A stretch of DNA of 64,000 nucleotides, taken from the NCBI RefSeq assembly GCF_001951155.1, contig NZ_CP016359.1, positions 1,140,001 to 1,204,000 on the forward strand, written 5' to 3'. Positions 55,349-64,000 of the stretch are shown in pieces. Both the position numbers and the translations under genes were made by a program. Source of the DNA: Christiangramia flava JLT2011 (GTDB taxonomy: Bacteria > Bacteroidota > Bacteroidia > Flavobacteriales > Flavobacteriaceae). Positions within the stretch are counted from its first letter, which is position 1, and every line of letters begins with the position of its first letter. The notes beneath the pieces are model-generated. The model made no database searches. It was not told the DNA's origin and worked only from the letters and a program-made list of their open reading frames with translations.

Positions 55349-55894
55349 CTAGCTGGAAAAAGTCCCTTTGAATTCTTCCTGGTATTTCTTCCATTCTTCC
55401 TCGGTTTTGACCGTCTTATAATCATCGGTCGCGAAGATCTTCAGAAAAATCTCCAATTGTTTAGGAGTCATATACCCTTTAATCGGACTTAGGAATTCTC
55501 CTTTTTCATCGAAAAAGACCATAGTAGGATAAGCGCTTACCCCCATGGCCAGGGCAAATTCGTGAACACTGTTGCGCCCGGTTCTGTTAGCGTCAAAAGA
55601 GGGATTTTTAAAGGTTTTATCGCGATACTGAATCGTTTCGTTTCCTTCCGCATTAAACTTTACAGCATAATAGTTTTCATTGATGTATTCGACCACGTCT
55701 TTATTGCCGAACGTATTTTTATCCAGCATTTTGCAGGGACCACACCAGGTAGTGTATGCATCAACAAAAATTTTCTTTGGGTTCTTTTCTTGTGCAGCAA
55801 GCGCTTCGTTCATGCTCATCCATTTAATTTCCTGGGCCTGCGATGCAGCTGCAATCAATAGAAGCGCGAACAATACAAAAATTTTCTTCATCAT
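55349..55894 (-). CDS. Thioredoxin-like periplasmic protein
   Basis: 181 residues from the ATG at 55894 (the adjacent ATG at 55891 is equally possible). A signal peptide (MKKIFVLFALLLIAAASQAQ) is followed by a thioredoxin fold with VDAYTTWCGPCKMLDKNTFG (redox pair Cys-Gly-Pro-Cys) and the cis-Pro segment MGVSAYPTMVFFDEKGE. It acts in the periplasm as a disulfide reductase or exchanger, substrate unknown. It is convergent with comEC, with no terminator between them. Confidence 0.9.
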   Translation of the reverse strand: MMKKIFVLFALLLIAAASQAQEIKWMSMNEALAAQEKNPKKIFVDAYTTWCGPCKMLDKNTFGNKDVVEYINENYYAVKFNAEGNETIQYRDKTFKNPSFDANRTGRNSVHEFALAMGVSAYPTMVFFDEKGEFLSPIKGYMTPKQLEIFLKIFATDDYKTVKTEEEWKKYQEEFKGTFSS

Positions 55895-55933
55895 TTTTCC
55901 TTTTCTCGTGTTAAACAAAATTCATTCCCAAAT

Positions 55934-57520
55934 TTAATGAATTCCATGCATCCACTTCCGTAACAAAGGTACCAAAACTAATAAAAGTAAGGCGGCACCG
56001 CCCACTACGCAAACTCCCCAGATGAAATAAGTATTGGAATAAATGCCAAGTGTCACGGCTGCCGGTGTATTATCATCTACTGCCTCACTGGTTGTAAGCG
56101 TACCGATCAAACCAGCCATTTTATTGGCAAGCGCGATACTCAGGAACCAGGCTCCCATAACGAAACCTACGATCTTAGCAGGCGATAATTTGGTTACCAT
56201 CGAAAGACCGATGGGTGAAAGTGATAATTCCCCCATAGTATGCAACATATACATTAGCGCCAGGAAAACGATTGGGACAAGCCCGTCTCCCGAAGCAAAA
56301 AATTTCGCTCCCAGGACGATCACGGCAAACCCTAGTGCCAGTTGTGCCAGTCCCAGCACAAATTTCATGGGTGTACTTGGCTCTTTTCCGGCTTTATTCA
56401 AAGTGATCCACAACCAGGAGAAAACCGGCGCCAGCACCATGATAAAGAACGGATTCAAACTTTGAAAAAGGGAGGCCGGTATTTCGGTTCCACCAACCAA
56501 CCGGTCTACATTTTTATCAGCAAAAATGGTTAAACTACCTCCGGCCTGTTCAAACAACGCCCAGAAAACAGCATGAAAAAAGAATAATACGACAACTACA
56601 AGTATTCGCTGGCCCTCCACTTTATTTTTATTGGTAACAGCCTGGAATATGAGGTACGCAATGATCCCCAATGAAATGACGATTAGGGCTCCCGCCATAA
56701 AGTCACTTAAATCAAGCATGAAAGCACAAACGGGAATTGCCAGCAGCGACAGGGCATAAACCGCAATTGTTGGTTTCATTCCAAACAATTTTCGATCTCC
56801 GGCGGTAACTTCTTCAGGTTCTCCACCTTTTCCCTGAAGCATATTGGTTTTAGAAGCGAGATAAAACATGATCAGTCCCAGCATCATCCCTATACCGGCG
56901 AGGCCGAAACCGTAATGCCAATTGATTTCCTGACCTACGTAACCGCAGGTAAGTGTCGCCAGGAATGACCCGATGTTAACCCCCATATAAAAAATGGAAA
57001 AAGCTCCATCCTTTCTTGGATCATCAGTTTCGTAGAAAGTTCCCAGGAAAGAACTGATATTGGGTTTAAAGAAACCGTTTCCTACGATGATCAGCGACAA
57101 AGCTGCAAAGAAAAACGGCATATTCCCTTCCAGGTTTTCAATTCCCTGTAAGGCAAGGGTAAAATGACCTAGCGCCATGAGGATACCTCCCCAGATAATC
57201 GTTTTCTTGAAACCCAGCAGCCTATCGGCCACCAGACCTCCAATAACCGGGAAGAGATAGACCATTGCGGTGTAAGACCCATAGATCCCGTAAGCCTGGG
57301 ATTCCGCGACATTCTGAGCCAGGTCAATGAACAGGACTTTCGTCATGTACAGCACCAGCAGCGCCCGCATCCCGTAGTAGGAGAAACGTTCCCACATTTC
57401 AGCAAAGAATAGAACAAAAAGCGCTTTGGGATGTGACTTTTTATTGGTGTAAATAATGAACGGCACCCATAGTAGTACGAATATCCAACCAATGATCAGT
57501 AACCATAATGCTATATCCAT
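55934..57520 (-). CDS. Proton-coupled peptide transporter (POT/PTR2), first
   Basis: 528 residues, about 14 membrane helices. It has the POT signature AEMWERFSYYGMRALLVLYMTK (ExxER), FKPNISSFLGTFYETDDPRKDGAFSIFYMGVNIGSFLATL and LFEQAGGSL. It imports di- and tripeptides with protons. Its paralogue is encoded 18 bases upstream, and a dipeptidyl peptidase precedes both, forming a peptide-use cluster. A charged loop after helix 6 (LQGKGGEPEEVTAGDRKLFG) and extra helices account for its longer length. Confidence 0.94.
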   Translation of the reverse strand: MDIALWLLIIGWIFVLLWVPFIIYTNKKSHPKALFVLFFAEMWERFSYYGMRALLVLYMTKVLFIDLAQNVAESQAYGIYGSYTAMVYLFPVIGGLVADRLLGFKKTIIWGGILMALGHFTLALQGIENLEGNMPFFFAALSLIIVGNGFFKPNISSFLGTFYETDDPRKDGAFSIFYMGVNIGSFLATLTCGYVGQEINWHYGFGLAGIGMMLGLIMFYLASKTNMLQGKGGEPEEVTAGDRKLFGMKPTIAVYALSLLAIPVCAFMLDLSDFMAGALIVISLGIIAYLIFQAVTNKNKVEGQRILVVVVLFFFHAVFWALFEQAGGSLTIFADKNVDRLVGGTEIPASLFQSLNPFFIMVLAPVFSWLWITLNKAGKEPSTPMKFVLGLAQLALGFAVIVLGAKFFASGDGLVPIVFLALMYMLHTMGELSLSPIGLSMVTKLSPAKIVGFVMGAWFLSIALANKMAGLIGTLTTSEAVDDNTPAAVTLGIYSNTYFIWGVCVVGGAALLLLVLVPLLRKWMHGIH

Positions 57521-57538
57521 TGCTGTAAGTTTTTTAGA

Positions 57539-58915
57539 TTATTCCACCGTTGTTTCTTCTGGAATTCCTTCTTCCATGGTCGCATCTTCCGCTCCATGAG
57601 TCAATCTTTTTAAAGGCTTCAGAAGCAGGATCACCACCACCCCGATCAAAGACCAGATCACCAGGATACCCGTAAAAACTTCGAAATCTCCTAATGACTG
57701 GGCAGATTCCCCGATGAGACCGGCAATTTTATTTCCGAAGCCGGTAGCGGCCCAGTAAAGCCCCATGATGATGGAAGCATATTTCAGCGGAGCCAGTTTG
57801 GTAATAAAAGAAAGGGAAACCGGCGACGCACACAATTCTCCAATAGTATGGAACAAATAAGCCAGAATCAACCAGTACATGGCCGAGGAACCTGTTTCTT
57901 CGAATTGAACCGAAGCGGCACTCATGAATCCAAACCCTAAGGCCATGATGATAATCCCCACTGCCATTTTAAAAATGGAAGAAGCTTCGTTACCTTTTTG
58001 TTTCCATTTGTACCAGAATCTTCCCACCACTGTTGCCAGCGTAATGATAAAGAAGGAGTTAACCGACTGGAATACGGAAGCCGGAATGGTCATTCCGAAG
58101 ATCGTACGATCGGTCTTTTGCTGTGCATATAAGTTCATTAGACCTCCGGCCTGTTCGAAAGCAGCCCAGAAAAGGATAATGAGCAGGAAGGACAATAACA
58201 AGACCTTGATTCGATCTTTTTCGATGCTGGTAAGTGGTTTATCGAGAATGGCCTTATCGGCTTCATTTTTTCGGGAAATAAGATTTCCAACATGCTTCAG
58301 ATGCTTTTGCCCCCAGATGTAAACGACCTGACCAAGGAACATCCCGATAGCGGCAAGACCGAAACCGTAGTGCCACCCGTATTTCTGAGCCAGGATTCCG
58401 CAGAGAATAGGGGCCAGAAAACCACCAATATTAATTCCCATATAAAAAATATAGAAACCTAGATCTCTACGTTCGTCGCCCTGCTTATACAATCCACCTA
58501 CCATCGAGGAAATATTCGGTTTTAAACCTCCAACCCCAAGAATGATAAATAGACAACCGATATAAAAAGAAATTTCAGAATCAAAAGCCAGCACCGAGTG
58601 ACCTATACAGAGCAGGATTCCTCCCAACATCACTGTTTTCTTCTGGCCAAGCAGCTTATCTGCCACCCATCCGCCCGGGATAGACGACACGTACACGAGC
58701 ATGGTATACCAGCCGTATAATGCCAGCGCTTCTTCATTGGTCCAGCCAAAACCTGGATTATCTGAAGTGGTTTCAGCCACCAGGAATAAAGTAAACAGGG
58801 CGCGCATCCCATAATAGGAAAAACGCTCCCATAATTCTGTAAAGAAAAGGATGTAAAGCCCCAGCGGGTGCCCGAATAATTCCTTTTGATTCTCGATTGC
58901 CTTTGCTTTATTCAT
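57539..58915 (-). CDS. Proton-coupled peptide transporter (POT/PTR2), second
   Basis: 458 residues, about 12 membrane helices. It has TELWERFSYYGMRALFTLF (ExxER), GGLKPNISSMVGGLYKQGDERRDLGFYIFYMGINIGGFLAPIL, and AFEQAGGLMNLYAQQKTDRTIFG. Function is proton-driven import of di/tripeptides. It is similar to but clearly distinct from its neighbour (shorter, different middle loop), so the two may differ in substrate range. It lies 17 bases after the dipeptidyl peptidase gene. Confidence 0.94.
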   Translation of the reverse strand: MNKAKAIENQKELFGHPLGLYILFFTELWERFSYYGMRALFTLFLVAETTSDNPGFGWTNEEALALYGWYTMLVYVSSIPGGWVADKLLGQKKTVMLGGILLCIGHSVLAFDSEISFYIGCLFIILGVGGLKPNISSMVGGLYKQGDERRDLGFYIFYMGINIGGFLAPILCGILAQKYGWHYGFGLAAIGMFLGQVVYIWGQKHLKHVGNLISRKNEADKAILDKPLTSIEKDRIKVLLLSFLLIILFWAAFEQAGGLMNLYAQQKTDRTIFGMTIPASVFQSVNSFFIITLATVVGRFWYKWKQKGNEASSIFKMAVGIIIMALGFGFMSAASVQFEETGSSAMYWLILAYLFHTIGELCASPVSLSFITKLAPLKYASIIMGLYWAATGFGNKIAGLIGESAQSLGDFEVFTGILVIWSLIGVVVILLLKPLKRLTHGAEDATMEEGIPEETTVE

Positions 58916-58932
58916 AAATTTTGAATTCGTTC

Positions 58933-61104
58933 TTAAAGTTTTTCAAGTATAAAATTGGTCATCATCGTATACAGATGCAGCCTGGTATTGCCTCCATAAA
59001 TCCCATGGTTCCTGTCCGGATAGATCGCCCAGCGGAATTGCTTATTGGCCTGCACCAGCTCTTCAACCATGCGCATGGTATTCTGAACATGCACATTATC
59101 GTCTCCACCACCATGGATGAGCAGGTAATCGCCTTTTAGTTTTTCAACATGGTTCAACGGGGAATTCTCGTCATAACCCGAAGCATTTTCCTGCGGAGTC
59201 TGCATATATCTTTCCGTATAAACGGAATCGTAAAACCTCCAGCTTGTCACCGGTGCGACGGCAATGGCCATGGAAAAGGTATCATTCCCTTTCAAAATGG
59301 CGTTGGAAGACATGAAACCTCCGTAACTCCATCCCCAAATTCCCATTCTGCTGGCATCGATATACGCTCTTTCTCCCAGTTTCTGCGCCGCCGCGATCTG
59401 GTCTTCCACTTCGTATTTCCCAAGTTCCTTGTAAGTCACCTTTTTGAAATCGGCTCCTTTAAACCCGGTTCCACGACCATCCACGCAGGCGATGATATAA
59501 CCTTCATTCGCCAGAAGCTGGTACCAGTAATCGTTCGTACCGAAATACGAATTGGAAACCGACTGTGAGCCTGGCCCGGAATACTGATACATCAACAGTG
59601 GGTATTTCTTGGAAGCGTCGAAATTAGCCGGTTTGATCATCCACATATTCAGTTCCTCGCCGTTAACCTCAATAGTAGAAAGTTCTTTAGGCGAAAACTG
59701 GTATGACTGTTCTTTTTCCAGCAATTTCTTATTATTCTGAATTTCGCGTACGATTTTCCCATCTTTTGAATCTCTCAAAGTATAGATCGTAGGAGTTTCA
59801 GTATTTGAAAAAGCATTGATGAAAAAGGTAAAATCCGCACTGAAATCAGCACTATTTGTCCCTGTCTGGTTCGTCAATCGTGTTTTAGATTTTCCGTTAA
59901 GCCTGATCGAGTAAACATCACGGTTTACACTTCCGTTTTCCGTACTCTGGTAAAAAATCTTTTTGGATTTGGGATCGTAGCCGTAATAATTGGTCACTTC
60001 CCAATTACCGCTGGTCACCTGGTTTTTCAGCTTTCCTTCTTCGGAATAATGATAAATGTGATTCCATCCATCCTTTTCGCTAGTCCAGATAAAACTGTTA
60101 TCGCTCAGGAAGGTCAAATTATCAGTAATATCAATATAAGCCTTATCGGTTTCGTTCATCACCACTGCAGCAGAATTATCAGCCGCATTCACGAAAATCA
60201 AATCCAGGTTATTCTGATGACGGTTCAGGACCTGAACGCTCAGCAGCATCGGGTCATTCGTCCATTTGATCCTCGGAATGTAAAAATCATTGTAGTCGCC
60301 AAGTTTGATTTCTTCGGAATTTCCACCTGCCACATCATACATATGCAGGCTCACTTTAGAATTGCTTTCTCCGGCCTTTGGATATTTGAACACTTCCTGC
60401 TGCGGATAGAGATCTTTCCCGAACAGATCCATTGAAAATTCCGGCACGCCGGCTTCGTCAAAACGCATGTAAGCGATCTTTTCCCCGGTTGGGTTCCAGG
60501 CAAAAGCTTTCACAAAGCTGAATTCTTCCTCGTAAACCCAATCGGTAATCCCGTTGATCACGCTATTGATTTCACCATCTGTAGTGACCTGAGTTTCTTT
60601 TCCGGTTGCCAGATCGAGGTAATAAATATTGTTCTCATAAACATAGGCCACTTTGGAATTATCAGGAGAAAAACTGGCCTCCTGAATCTTCTTATCGCTA
60701 AGCTTGCTAAGTTTTTCAGATTCGGTATCGTACACATAAAAAATATCCCGGCTGGAATGACGATAGATCGGTTCCACTTCCGTAGATAATAAGATCTTCT
60801 TTTCATCCTTGCTAAAACTGAAATCCTGGAAATTTTTGATTGCTTCCAGATTAGCCGAATTCAGTATTGTGCGGGTTTGTTTCCCGGTTTTGTAACTATA
60901 CGCATCGATGCTCGTGGTACCATTGGCCTGATCGTAATTCAGCACCACATATTCACTGCCATTATTTAAAGACTGAAGCGATTGCAGTCGCTGTTGAACA
61001 AAATTTCCACTCCAAATCTCCTCGAGAGTAATTTTTTTATCCTGCGCGAAGATCGCAGTGGTTGTTGCAAAAAGAAATGCAACCAGTAGTTTCGAGAACT
61101 TCAT
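58933..61104 (-). CDS. Dipeptidyl-peptidase IV-type S9 serine peptidase
   Basis: 723 residues from the ATG at 61104, which opens on a signal peptide (MKFSKLLVAFLFATTTAIFAQ). An upstream ATG adds ten residues. An N-terminal beta-propeller (DPPIV_N; ITDWVYEEEFSFVKAFAWNPTGEKIAYMRFDE with the Glu-Glu pair that binds the substrate amino end) precedes an alpha/beta-hydrolase with GWSYGGFMS (Ser593), HGGGDDNVHVQN (Asp) and DRNHGIYGG (His). It removes X-Pro or X-Ala dipeptides in the periplasm, which the two POT transporters could then import. Confidence 0.95.
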   Translation of the reverse strand: MKFSKLLVAFLFATTTAIFAQDKKITLEEIWSGNFVQQRLQSLQSLNNGSEYVVLNYDQANGTTSIDAYSYKTGKQTRTILNSANLEAIKNFQDFSFSKDEKKILLSTEVEPIYRHSSRDIFYVYDTESEKLSKLSDKKIQEASFSPDNSKVAYVYENNIYYLDLATGKETQVTTDGEINSVINGITDWVYEEEFSFVKAFAWNPTGEKIAYMRFDEAGVPEFSMDLFGKDLYPQQEVFKYPKAGESNSKVSLHMYDVAGGNSEEIKLGDYNDFYIPRIKWTNDPMLLSVQVLNRHQNNLDLIFVNAADNSAAVVMNETDKAYIDITDNLTFLSDNSFIWTSEKDGWNHIYHYSEEGKLKNQVTSGNWEVTNYYGYDPKSKKIFYQSTENGSVNRDVYSIRLNGKSKTRLTNQTGTNSADFSADFTFFINAFSNTETPTIYTLRDSKDGKIVREIQNNKKLLEKEQSYQFSPKELSTIEVNGEELNMWMIKPANFDASKKYPLLMYQYSGPGSQSVSNSYFGTNDYWYQLLANEGYIIACVDGRGTGFKGADFKKVTYKELGKYEVEDQIAAAQKLGERAYIDASRMGIWGWSYGGFMSSNAILKGNDTFSMAIAVAPVTSWRFYDSVYTERYMQTPQENASGYDENSPLNHVEKLKGDYLLIHGGGDDNVHVQNTMRMVEELVQANKQFRWAIYPDRNHGIYGGNTRLHLYTMMTNFILEKL

Positions 61105-61258
61105 AAAAATTTGAGAATATTTAACGAAGGCCAAGTTTACTAAAATTTAGGCAAAAAATGATGATGGAATGCTGTTAAATACTAACAATGTGTTAAAAAA
61201 TTGAGGAATATCGGTAGGGAATTCCATTTTCTGCAGAACCGGGTAAATTCAGGAATTG

Positions 61259-61266
61259 TATCTTTG
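61259..61266 (+). promoter_or_regulatory. Promoter -7 element of the HMG-CoA reductase gene
   Basis: TATCTTTG fits TAnnTTTG and lies 20 bases before the ATG at 61287. The expected -33 TTG is not obvious. Confidence 0.45.
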
Positions 61267-61286
61267 AAATCCTGAAACATGATAAA

Positions 61287-62588
61287 ATGGCAAAATCTAT
61301 AAACGGGTTCTCCAAACTACCAAAAACTGAAAAAATCGACTGGTTGGTGGAGAATTTTTGCGAAGGTTCTCCGGAAGCTGAAAAAGTCCTGAAACAATAC
61401 TGGAATGCGGATGCTAAACTTCAGCAACTTCATGACGAGTTCATCGAGAATACCATATCGAACTTCTACCTTCCGCTAGGGCTCGCTCCCAATTTTCTGA
61501 TCAATGAAGAATATTTGACGCTCCCTATGGTCATCGAAGAAAGTTCGGTGGTTGCAGCAGCCAGTAAAGCAGCGAAATTCTGGAGTGAAAGAGGTGGTTT
61601 CAAAGCCCGCGTGATCAGTACCGAGAAAATTGGTCAGGTTCATTTCAAGTATAGTGGTGACCGGATCGAACTGGAGAAAACCATCGAACAATTAAAACCA
61701 AAAATGCTGGAAGCTGCAAAGCCCATCACCCAAAATATGGAAAAAAGAGGAGGCGGCATCCTCAGCATCGACCTGGTAGACAAAACAAAAGAACTCAAAG
61801 AATATTTCCAGCTATTTGTCACTTTCGACACACGCGATTCGATGGGTGCCAATTTCATCAATTCCTGCCTGGAGAAATTCGCCGAAGTACTGGAAACAAA
61901 TTTACCAAAAGAGCAGCTCACCGTGATCATGAGCATCCTTTCCAATTATGTCCCGGAATGCCTCGTTTACGCCGAAGTTTCGTGCAAAGTTGATGACCTT
62001 GGCGGAGACAGTCATTTGAGCGGTGAGGAATTCGCTGAGAAATTTGTGCAGGCAGTGAATATCGCTGAAGTGGAACCCTATCGTGCGGTGACCCATAACA
62101 AAGGTGTCATGAATGGGATCGATGCCGTTGTTCTGGCTACCGGAAATGATTTTCGGGCAGTGGAAGCCGGTGTGCACGCCTTCGCTTCTAAAGATGGCCG
62201 ATACACCAGCCTGACGCACGCCGAAATAAAAAACGGGATATTCCGGTTCTGGATCGAAATCCCACTTGCCCTGGGAACCGTTGGCGGCCTTACCAGCCTG
62301 CATCCACTGGTAAAACTGGCGCTGGACATTCTCCAGCGACCGAACGCCCTGGAACTAATGAAAATCGCTGCGGTTGCCGGACTGGCTCAAAATTTTGCCG
62401 CCCTGCGATCGCTCATCACCACTGGCATCCAGCAGGGACATATGAAAATGCACCTGATGAATATCCTGAACCAGCACCAGGCCACCAAGGAAGAGAAGAA
62501 AAAAATGGTAGATTTCTTCACCCATCATACAATCACTCACAGCAGCGTCATCGAGCAACTGGAAAAACTTCGTGCCAATGAACTTTAA
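61287..62588 (+). CDS. mvaA: Hydroxymethylglutaryl-CoA reductase, class II
   Basis: 433 residues. It reduces HMG-CoA to mevalonate. Class II motifs are clear: NFYLPLGLAPNFLINEEYLTLPMVIEESSVVAAASKAAKFW (catalytic Glu about 84), DSMGANFINSCLE, VTHNKGVMNGIDAVVLATGNDFRAVEAG (catalytic Lys and Asp), and the late His in QQGHMKMHLMNI. Although this class is often named degradative, in Flavobacteriia it is expected to feed the mevalonate route to isoprenoids. The GHMP kinase that overlaps it by 11 bases supports this. Confidence 0.96.
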   Translation: MAKSINGFSKLPKTEKIDWLVENFCEGSPEAEKVLKQYWNADAKLQQLHDEFIENTISNFYLPLGLAPNFLINEEYLTLPMVIEESSVVAAASKAAKFWSERGGFKARVISTEKIGQVHFKYSGDRIELEKTIEQLKPKMLEAAKPITQNMEKRGGGILSIDLVDKTKELKEYFQLFVTFDTRDSMGANFINSCLEKFAEVLETNLPKEQLTVIMSILSNYVPECLVYAEVSCKVDDLGGDSHLSGEEFAEKFVQAVNIAEVEPYRAVTHNKGVMNGIDAVVLATGNDFRAVEAGVHAFASKDGRYTSLTHAEIKNGIFRFWIEIPLALGTVGGLTSLHPLVKLALDILQRPNALELMKIAAVAGLAQNFAALRSLITTGIQQGHMKMHLMNILNQHQATKEEKKKMVDFFTHHTITHSSVIEQLEKLRANEL

Positions 62589-63498
62589 GAGCAACGGAAA
62601 AATTCTTTTAACTGCGGAATATGCTGTTCTGGACGGAGCAAAAGCACTGGCCCTCCCCACGAAATTTGGCCAGAGCATGGAAGTCAGTCTTTCAGGAAGT
62701 CCGGGTATCATTCAATGGAAGAGCCTGGATGCGAATGGCAACACCTGGTTTGAAACGCGTATGCAAATTTCTGAAAACGGTATTTTGAGTGCAGCCCATT
62801 CAGCTGATAAGGAAGAAAAGAAGCTGGTTGAAAGACTGGAGCAGATCCTTAATCACTGTTTTGATAAAAAGCCTGGTTTTTTCCACGGAAAGGGTTTTAC
62901 TATCACCACGCGACTAGATTTTGACAGAAGTTGGGGACTGGGAACTTCCTCCACATTAATCAACAACCTAGCGCAGTGGCTGGAAATCGACGCCTTTGAC
63001 CTACTCGCCAATACGTTTGGAGGGAGCGGTTACGACCTGGCTGCAGCGGCAAATGACCAACCTATTACCTATCAACTCGGAACCGGGAAACCAGCAGTTT
63101 TCAAGGCCGATTTTAATCCGCCATTCCAGGACGAGCTGTTCTTCGTGTATCTTAACCGCAAGCAAAACAGCAGGCAGGCAATTGCCCGCTATAAGGCTCA
63201 GGAGAGCGAGATCCAAAAGCTGGTAGAAAAAATTTCCGGATTGACCGAACAGATCATGCAGTGCGAAGATCTGCCGACATTCGAACTACTGTTAAATACC
63301 CACGAAGCGCTCATCTCGCAGGCAATTGCCCTTCCGCAGGTAAAAAACGAACTGTTTCCGGATTTTCCAGGAAGCATCAAAAGCCTCGGCGGCTGGGGTG
63401 GTGATTTTGTTCTGGCCACAGGCAACGAGCAAGCAGAAAATTACTTCCGAAATAAAAATTATCATACCATTTTCCGATATCAGGATTTGATCTTATAA
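62578..63498 (+). CDS. GHMP kinase (GYDIA family), mevalonate-pathway associated
   Basis: 306 residues from the ATG at 62578; an in-frame GTG two codons earlier is less likely. The GHMP fold is visible: NGKILLTAEYAVLDGAKALALP at the N-terminus, the phosphate loop DRSWGLGTSSTLINNLAQW, GGSGYDLAAAAND (matching the family's GYDIA motif), and the C-terminal KSLGGWGGDFVLATG. It transfers phosphate from ATP to a small alcohol, probably an intermediate of the mevalonate route given its overlap with HMG-CoA reductase. The substrate is unproven. Confidence 0.9.
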   Translation: MNFKSNGKILLTAEYAVLDGAKALALPTKFGQSMEVSLSGSPGIIQWKSLDANGNTWFETRMQISENGILSAAHSADKEEKKLVERLEQILNHCFDKKPGFFHGKGFTITTRLDFDRSWGLGTSSTLINNLAQWLEIDAFDLLANTFGGSGYDLAAAANDQPITYQLGTGKPAVFKADFNPPFQDELFFVYLNRKQNSRQAIARYKAQESEIQKLVEKISGLTEQIMQCEDLPTFELLLNTHEALISQAIALPQVKNELFPDFPGSIKSLGGWGGDFVLATGNEQAENYFRNKNYHTIFRYQDLIL

Positions 63499-63529
63499 AA
63501 AAAGCCCCGCAATATTGCGGGGCTTTTTT
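63499..63529. terminator. Bidirectional terminator between convergent genes
   Basis: An 11-bp perfect palindrome AGCCCCGCAAT/ATTGCGGGGCT (63503-63524) with an A-run before it and T6 after it. It serves the GHMP kinase gene and the convergent foldase gene. Confidence 0.9.
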
Positions 63530-63548
63530 CTATTGTTTTCGGTTTCTA

Positions 63549-64000
63549 TTAATAGAACCTTGAACGATTATCTTCAATCTCAGCTTTCTCTTTGAGCGCT
63601 TCAAAAACACCCATGGTTGCCTGAGCCCTTGTAGCCATGCTTTGCTGCTGGGCAAATGGTTTGTAAGAATCCATTTTTGGAGCTTCGAATTTGCTCACCA
63701 CCTGCACCACATACACTCCTTTATTACCGGCAATCGGCTGGCTGGTTTCTCCCTCTTTCAATCCAAAAGCAGTCCCTACCACTCGTGGCTCACTACCCGC
63801 ACCTGTAAGTGTTGGTTGCGCCAGGTTGATCGCATCAGCCGATTGAACGCTCACACCCTGATTTTGGGCGATCTGGTCAAGAGACTGACCCTTGATCTGG
63901 GATTTAATGATCTCTGCCTTTTTCTTATTCTGAAGAATTGGCGTAACGATAGAAGAAGCATCTTCTGCGCTCATCAGGCCTTCATCACTCTTTTCAGTCA
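63549..64000 (-). CDS. Peptidylprolyl isomerase / foldase (PpiD-SurA type), C-terminal part
   Basis: Partial: the frame is open through the right edge, and only about the last 150 residues are present. They contain IKSQIKGQSLDQIAQNQGVSVQSADAINL, VVGTAFGLKEGETSQPIAGNKGVYVVQVVSKFEAPKMDSY, and a helical end FEALKEKAEIEDNRSRFY. The GTAFGLKEGETSxPIAGxxGVYVV segment is the parvulin/PpiD C-terminal pattern in Bacteroidota. It should be an inner-membrane-anchored chaperone for outer-membrane proteins. The catalytic domain and anchor lie outside the window. Confidence 0.85.
   Translation of the reverse strand, partial: TEKSDEGLMSAEDASSIVTPILQNKKKAEIIKSQIKGQSLDQIAQNQGVSVQSADAINLAQPTLTGAGSEPRVVGTAFGLKEGETSQPIAGNKGVYVVQVVSKFEAPKMDSYKPFAQQQSMATRAQATMGVFEALKEKAEIEDNRSRFY

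Noticed and set aside
2503-61104. Type IX secretion C-terminal sorting domains on the secreted proteins
   Set aside because: The ends of the secreted proteins read as barrel, lipoprotein or enzyme ends. None shows the Gly-rich beta-sandwich tail with a basic end typical of these domains.

Overview
The window looks like the chromosome of a marine-type Flavobacteriaceae (Bacteroidota), possibly near Gramella/Christiangramia. The genus is an inference. Supporting signs are two SusC/SusD pairs, the Bacteroidota promoter element TAnnTTTG in front of many genes, weak or absent Shine-Dalgarno sites, the XrtF exosortase, HYC_CC_PP and DUF3347 proteins, and a purH-mreBCD-mrdA-rodA block. I see no phage, transposase, CRISPR array or plasmid gene.

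Layout. 1-2.5 kb: the 5' part of an rRNA operon on the minus strand (tandem promoters, 16S, tRNA-Ile, and the first 13 bases of tRNA-Ala cut by the window edge). 2.5-16.5 kb: a putative porin and two SusCD outer-membrane uptake pairs on the minus strand, with rnhB and a large lipoprotein on the plus strand between them. 16.7-23.4 kb: lipB with a YqaE/Pmp3 mini-gene, lysS, a zinc metalloprotease lipoprotein and two Spy/LTxxQ-like periplasmic proteins.

23.4-37.0 kb: a copper/silver (heavy-metal) resistance island, all on the minus strand. In transcription order it holds HYC_CC_PP protein, CusA-like RND pump, TolC-like channel (broken by a frameshift), CusB-like adaptor, PepSY protein, DUF3347 lipoprotein, HMA-AraC regulator, Cys-rich four-helix copper-storage protein, CopA ATPase and an ArsP-type permease. 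Together these would bind copper in the periplasm, pump it from cytoplasm to periplasm (CopA) and from periplasm out of the cell (CusABC), store it (Csp) and sense it (HMA-AraC).

37.1-40.2 kb: exosortase XrtF with its partner membrane protein, a free-methionine-sulfoxide-reductase-like GAF protein, a 31-residue membrane mini-protein and a MacB-like permease. 40.4-47.4 kb: purH followed by the elongasome genes mreB, mreC, mreD, mrdA (PBP2) and rodA. 47.4-55.9 kb: a SIMPL protein with a coupled mini-ORF, a C-terminal processing protease, surE, a small membrane protein, lpxB, an NlpC/P60 lipoprotein, comEC and a thioredoxin-like protein. 55.9-61.1 kb: two POT peptide transporters beside a dipeptidyl-peptidase IV (peptide use). 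61.3-63.5 kb: HMG-CoA reductase and a GHMP kinase (mevalonate route). 63.5 kb to the end: the C-terminal part of a PpiD/SurA-type foldase that runs off the right edge.

The points most worth a second look are the single-base frameshift in the TolC gene of an otherwise intact copper island, the shared CPM...MLTCG tail of two neighbouring proteins, the metal-binding-domain/AraC regulator, the orphan XrtF pair, and three mini-genes of 25, 31 and 53 codons.
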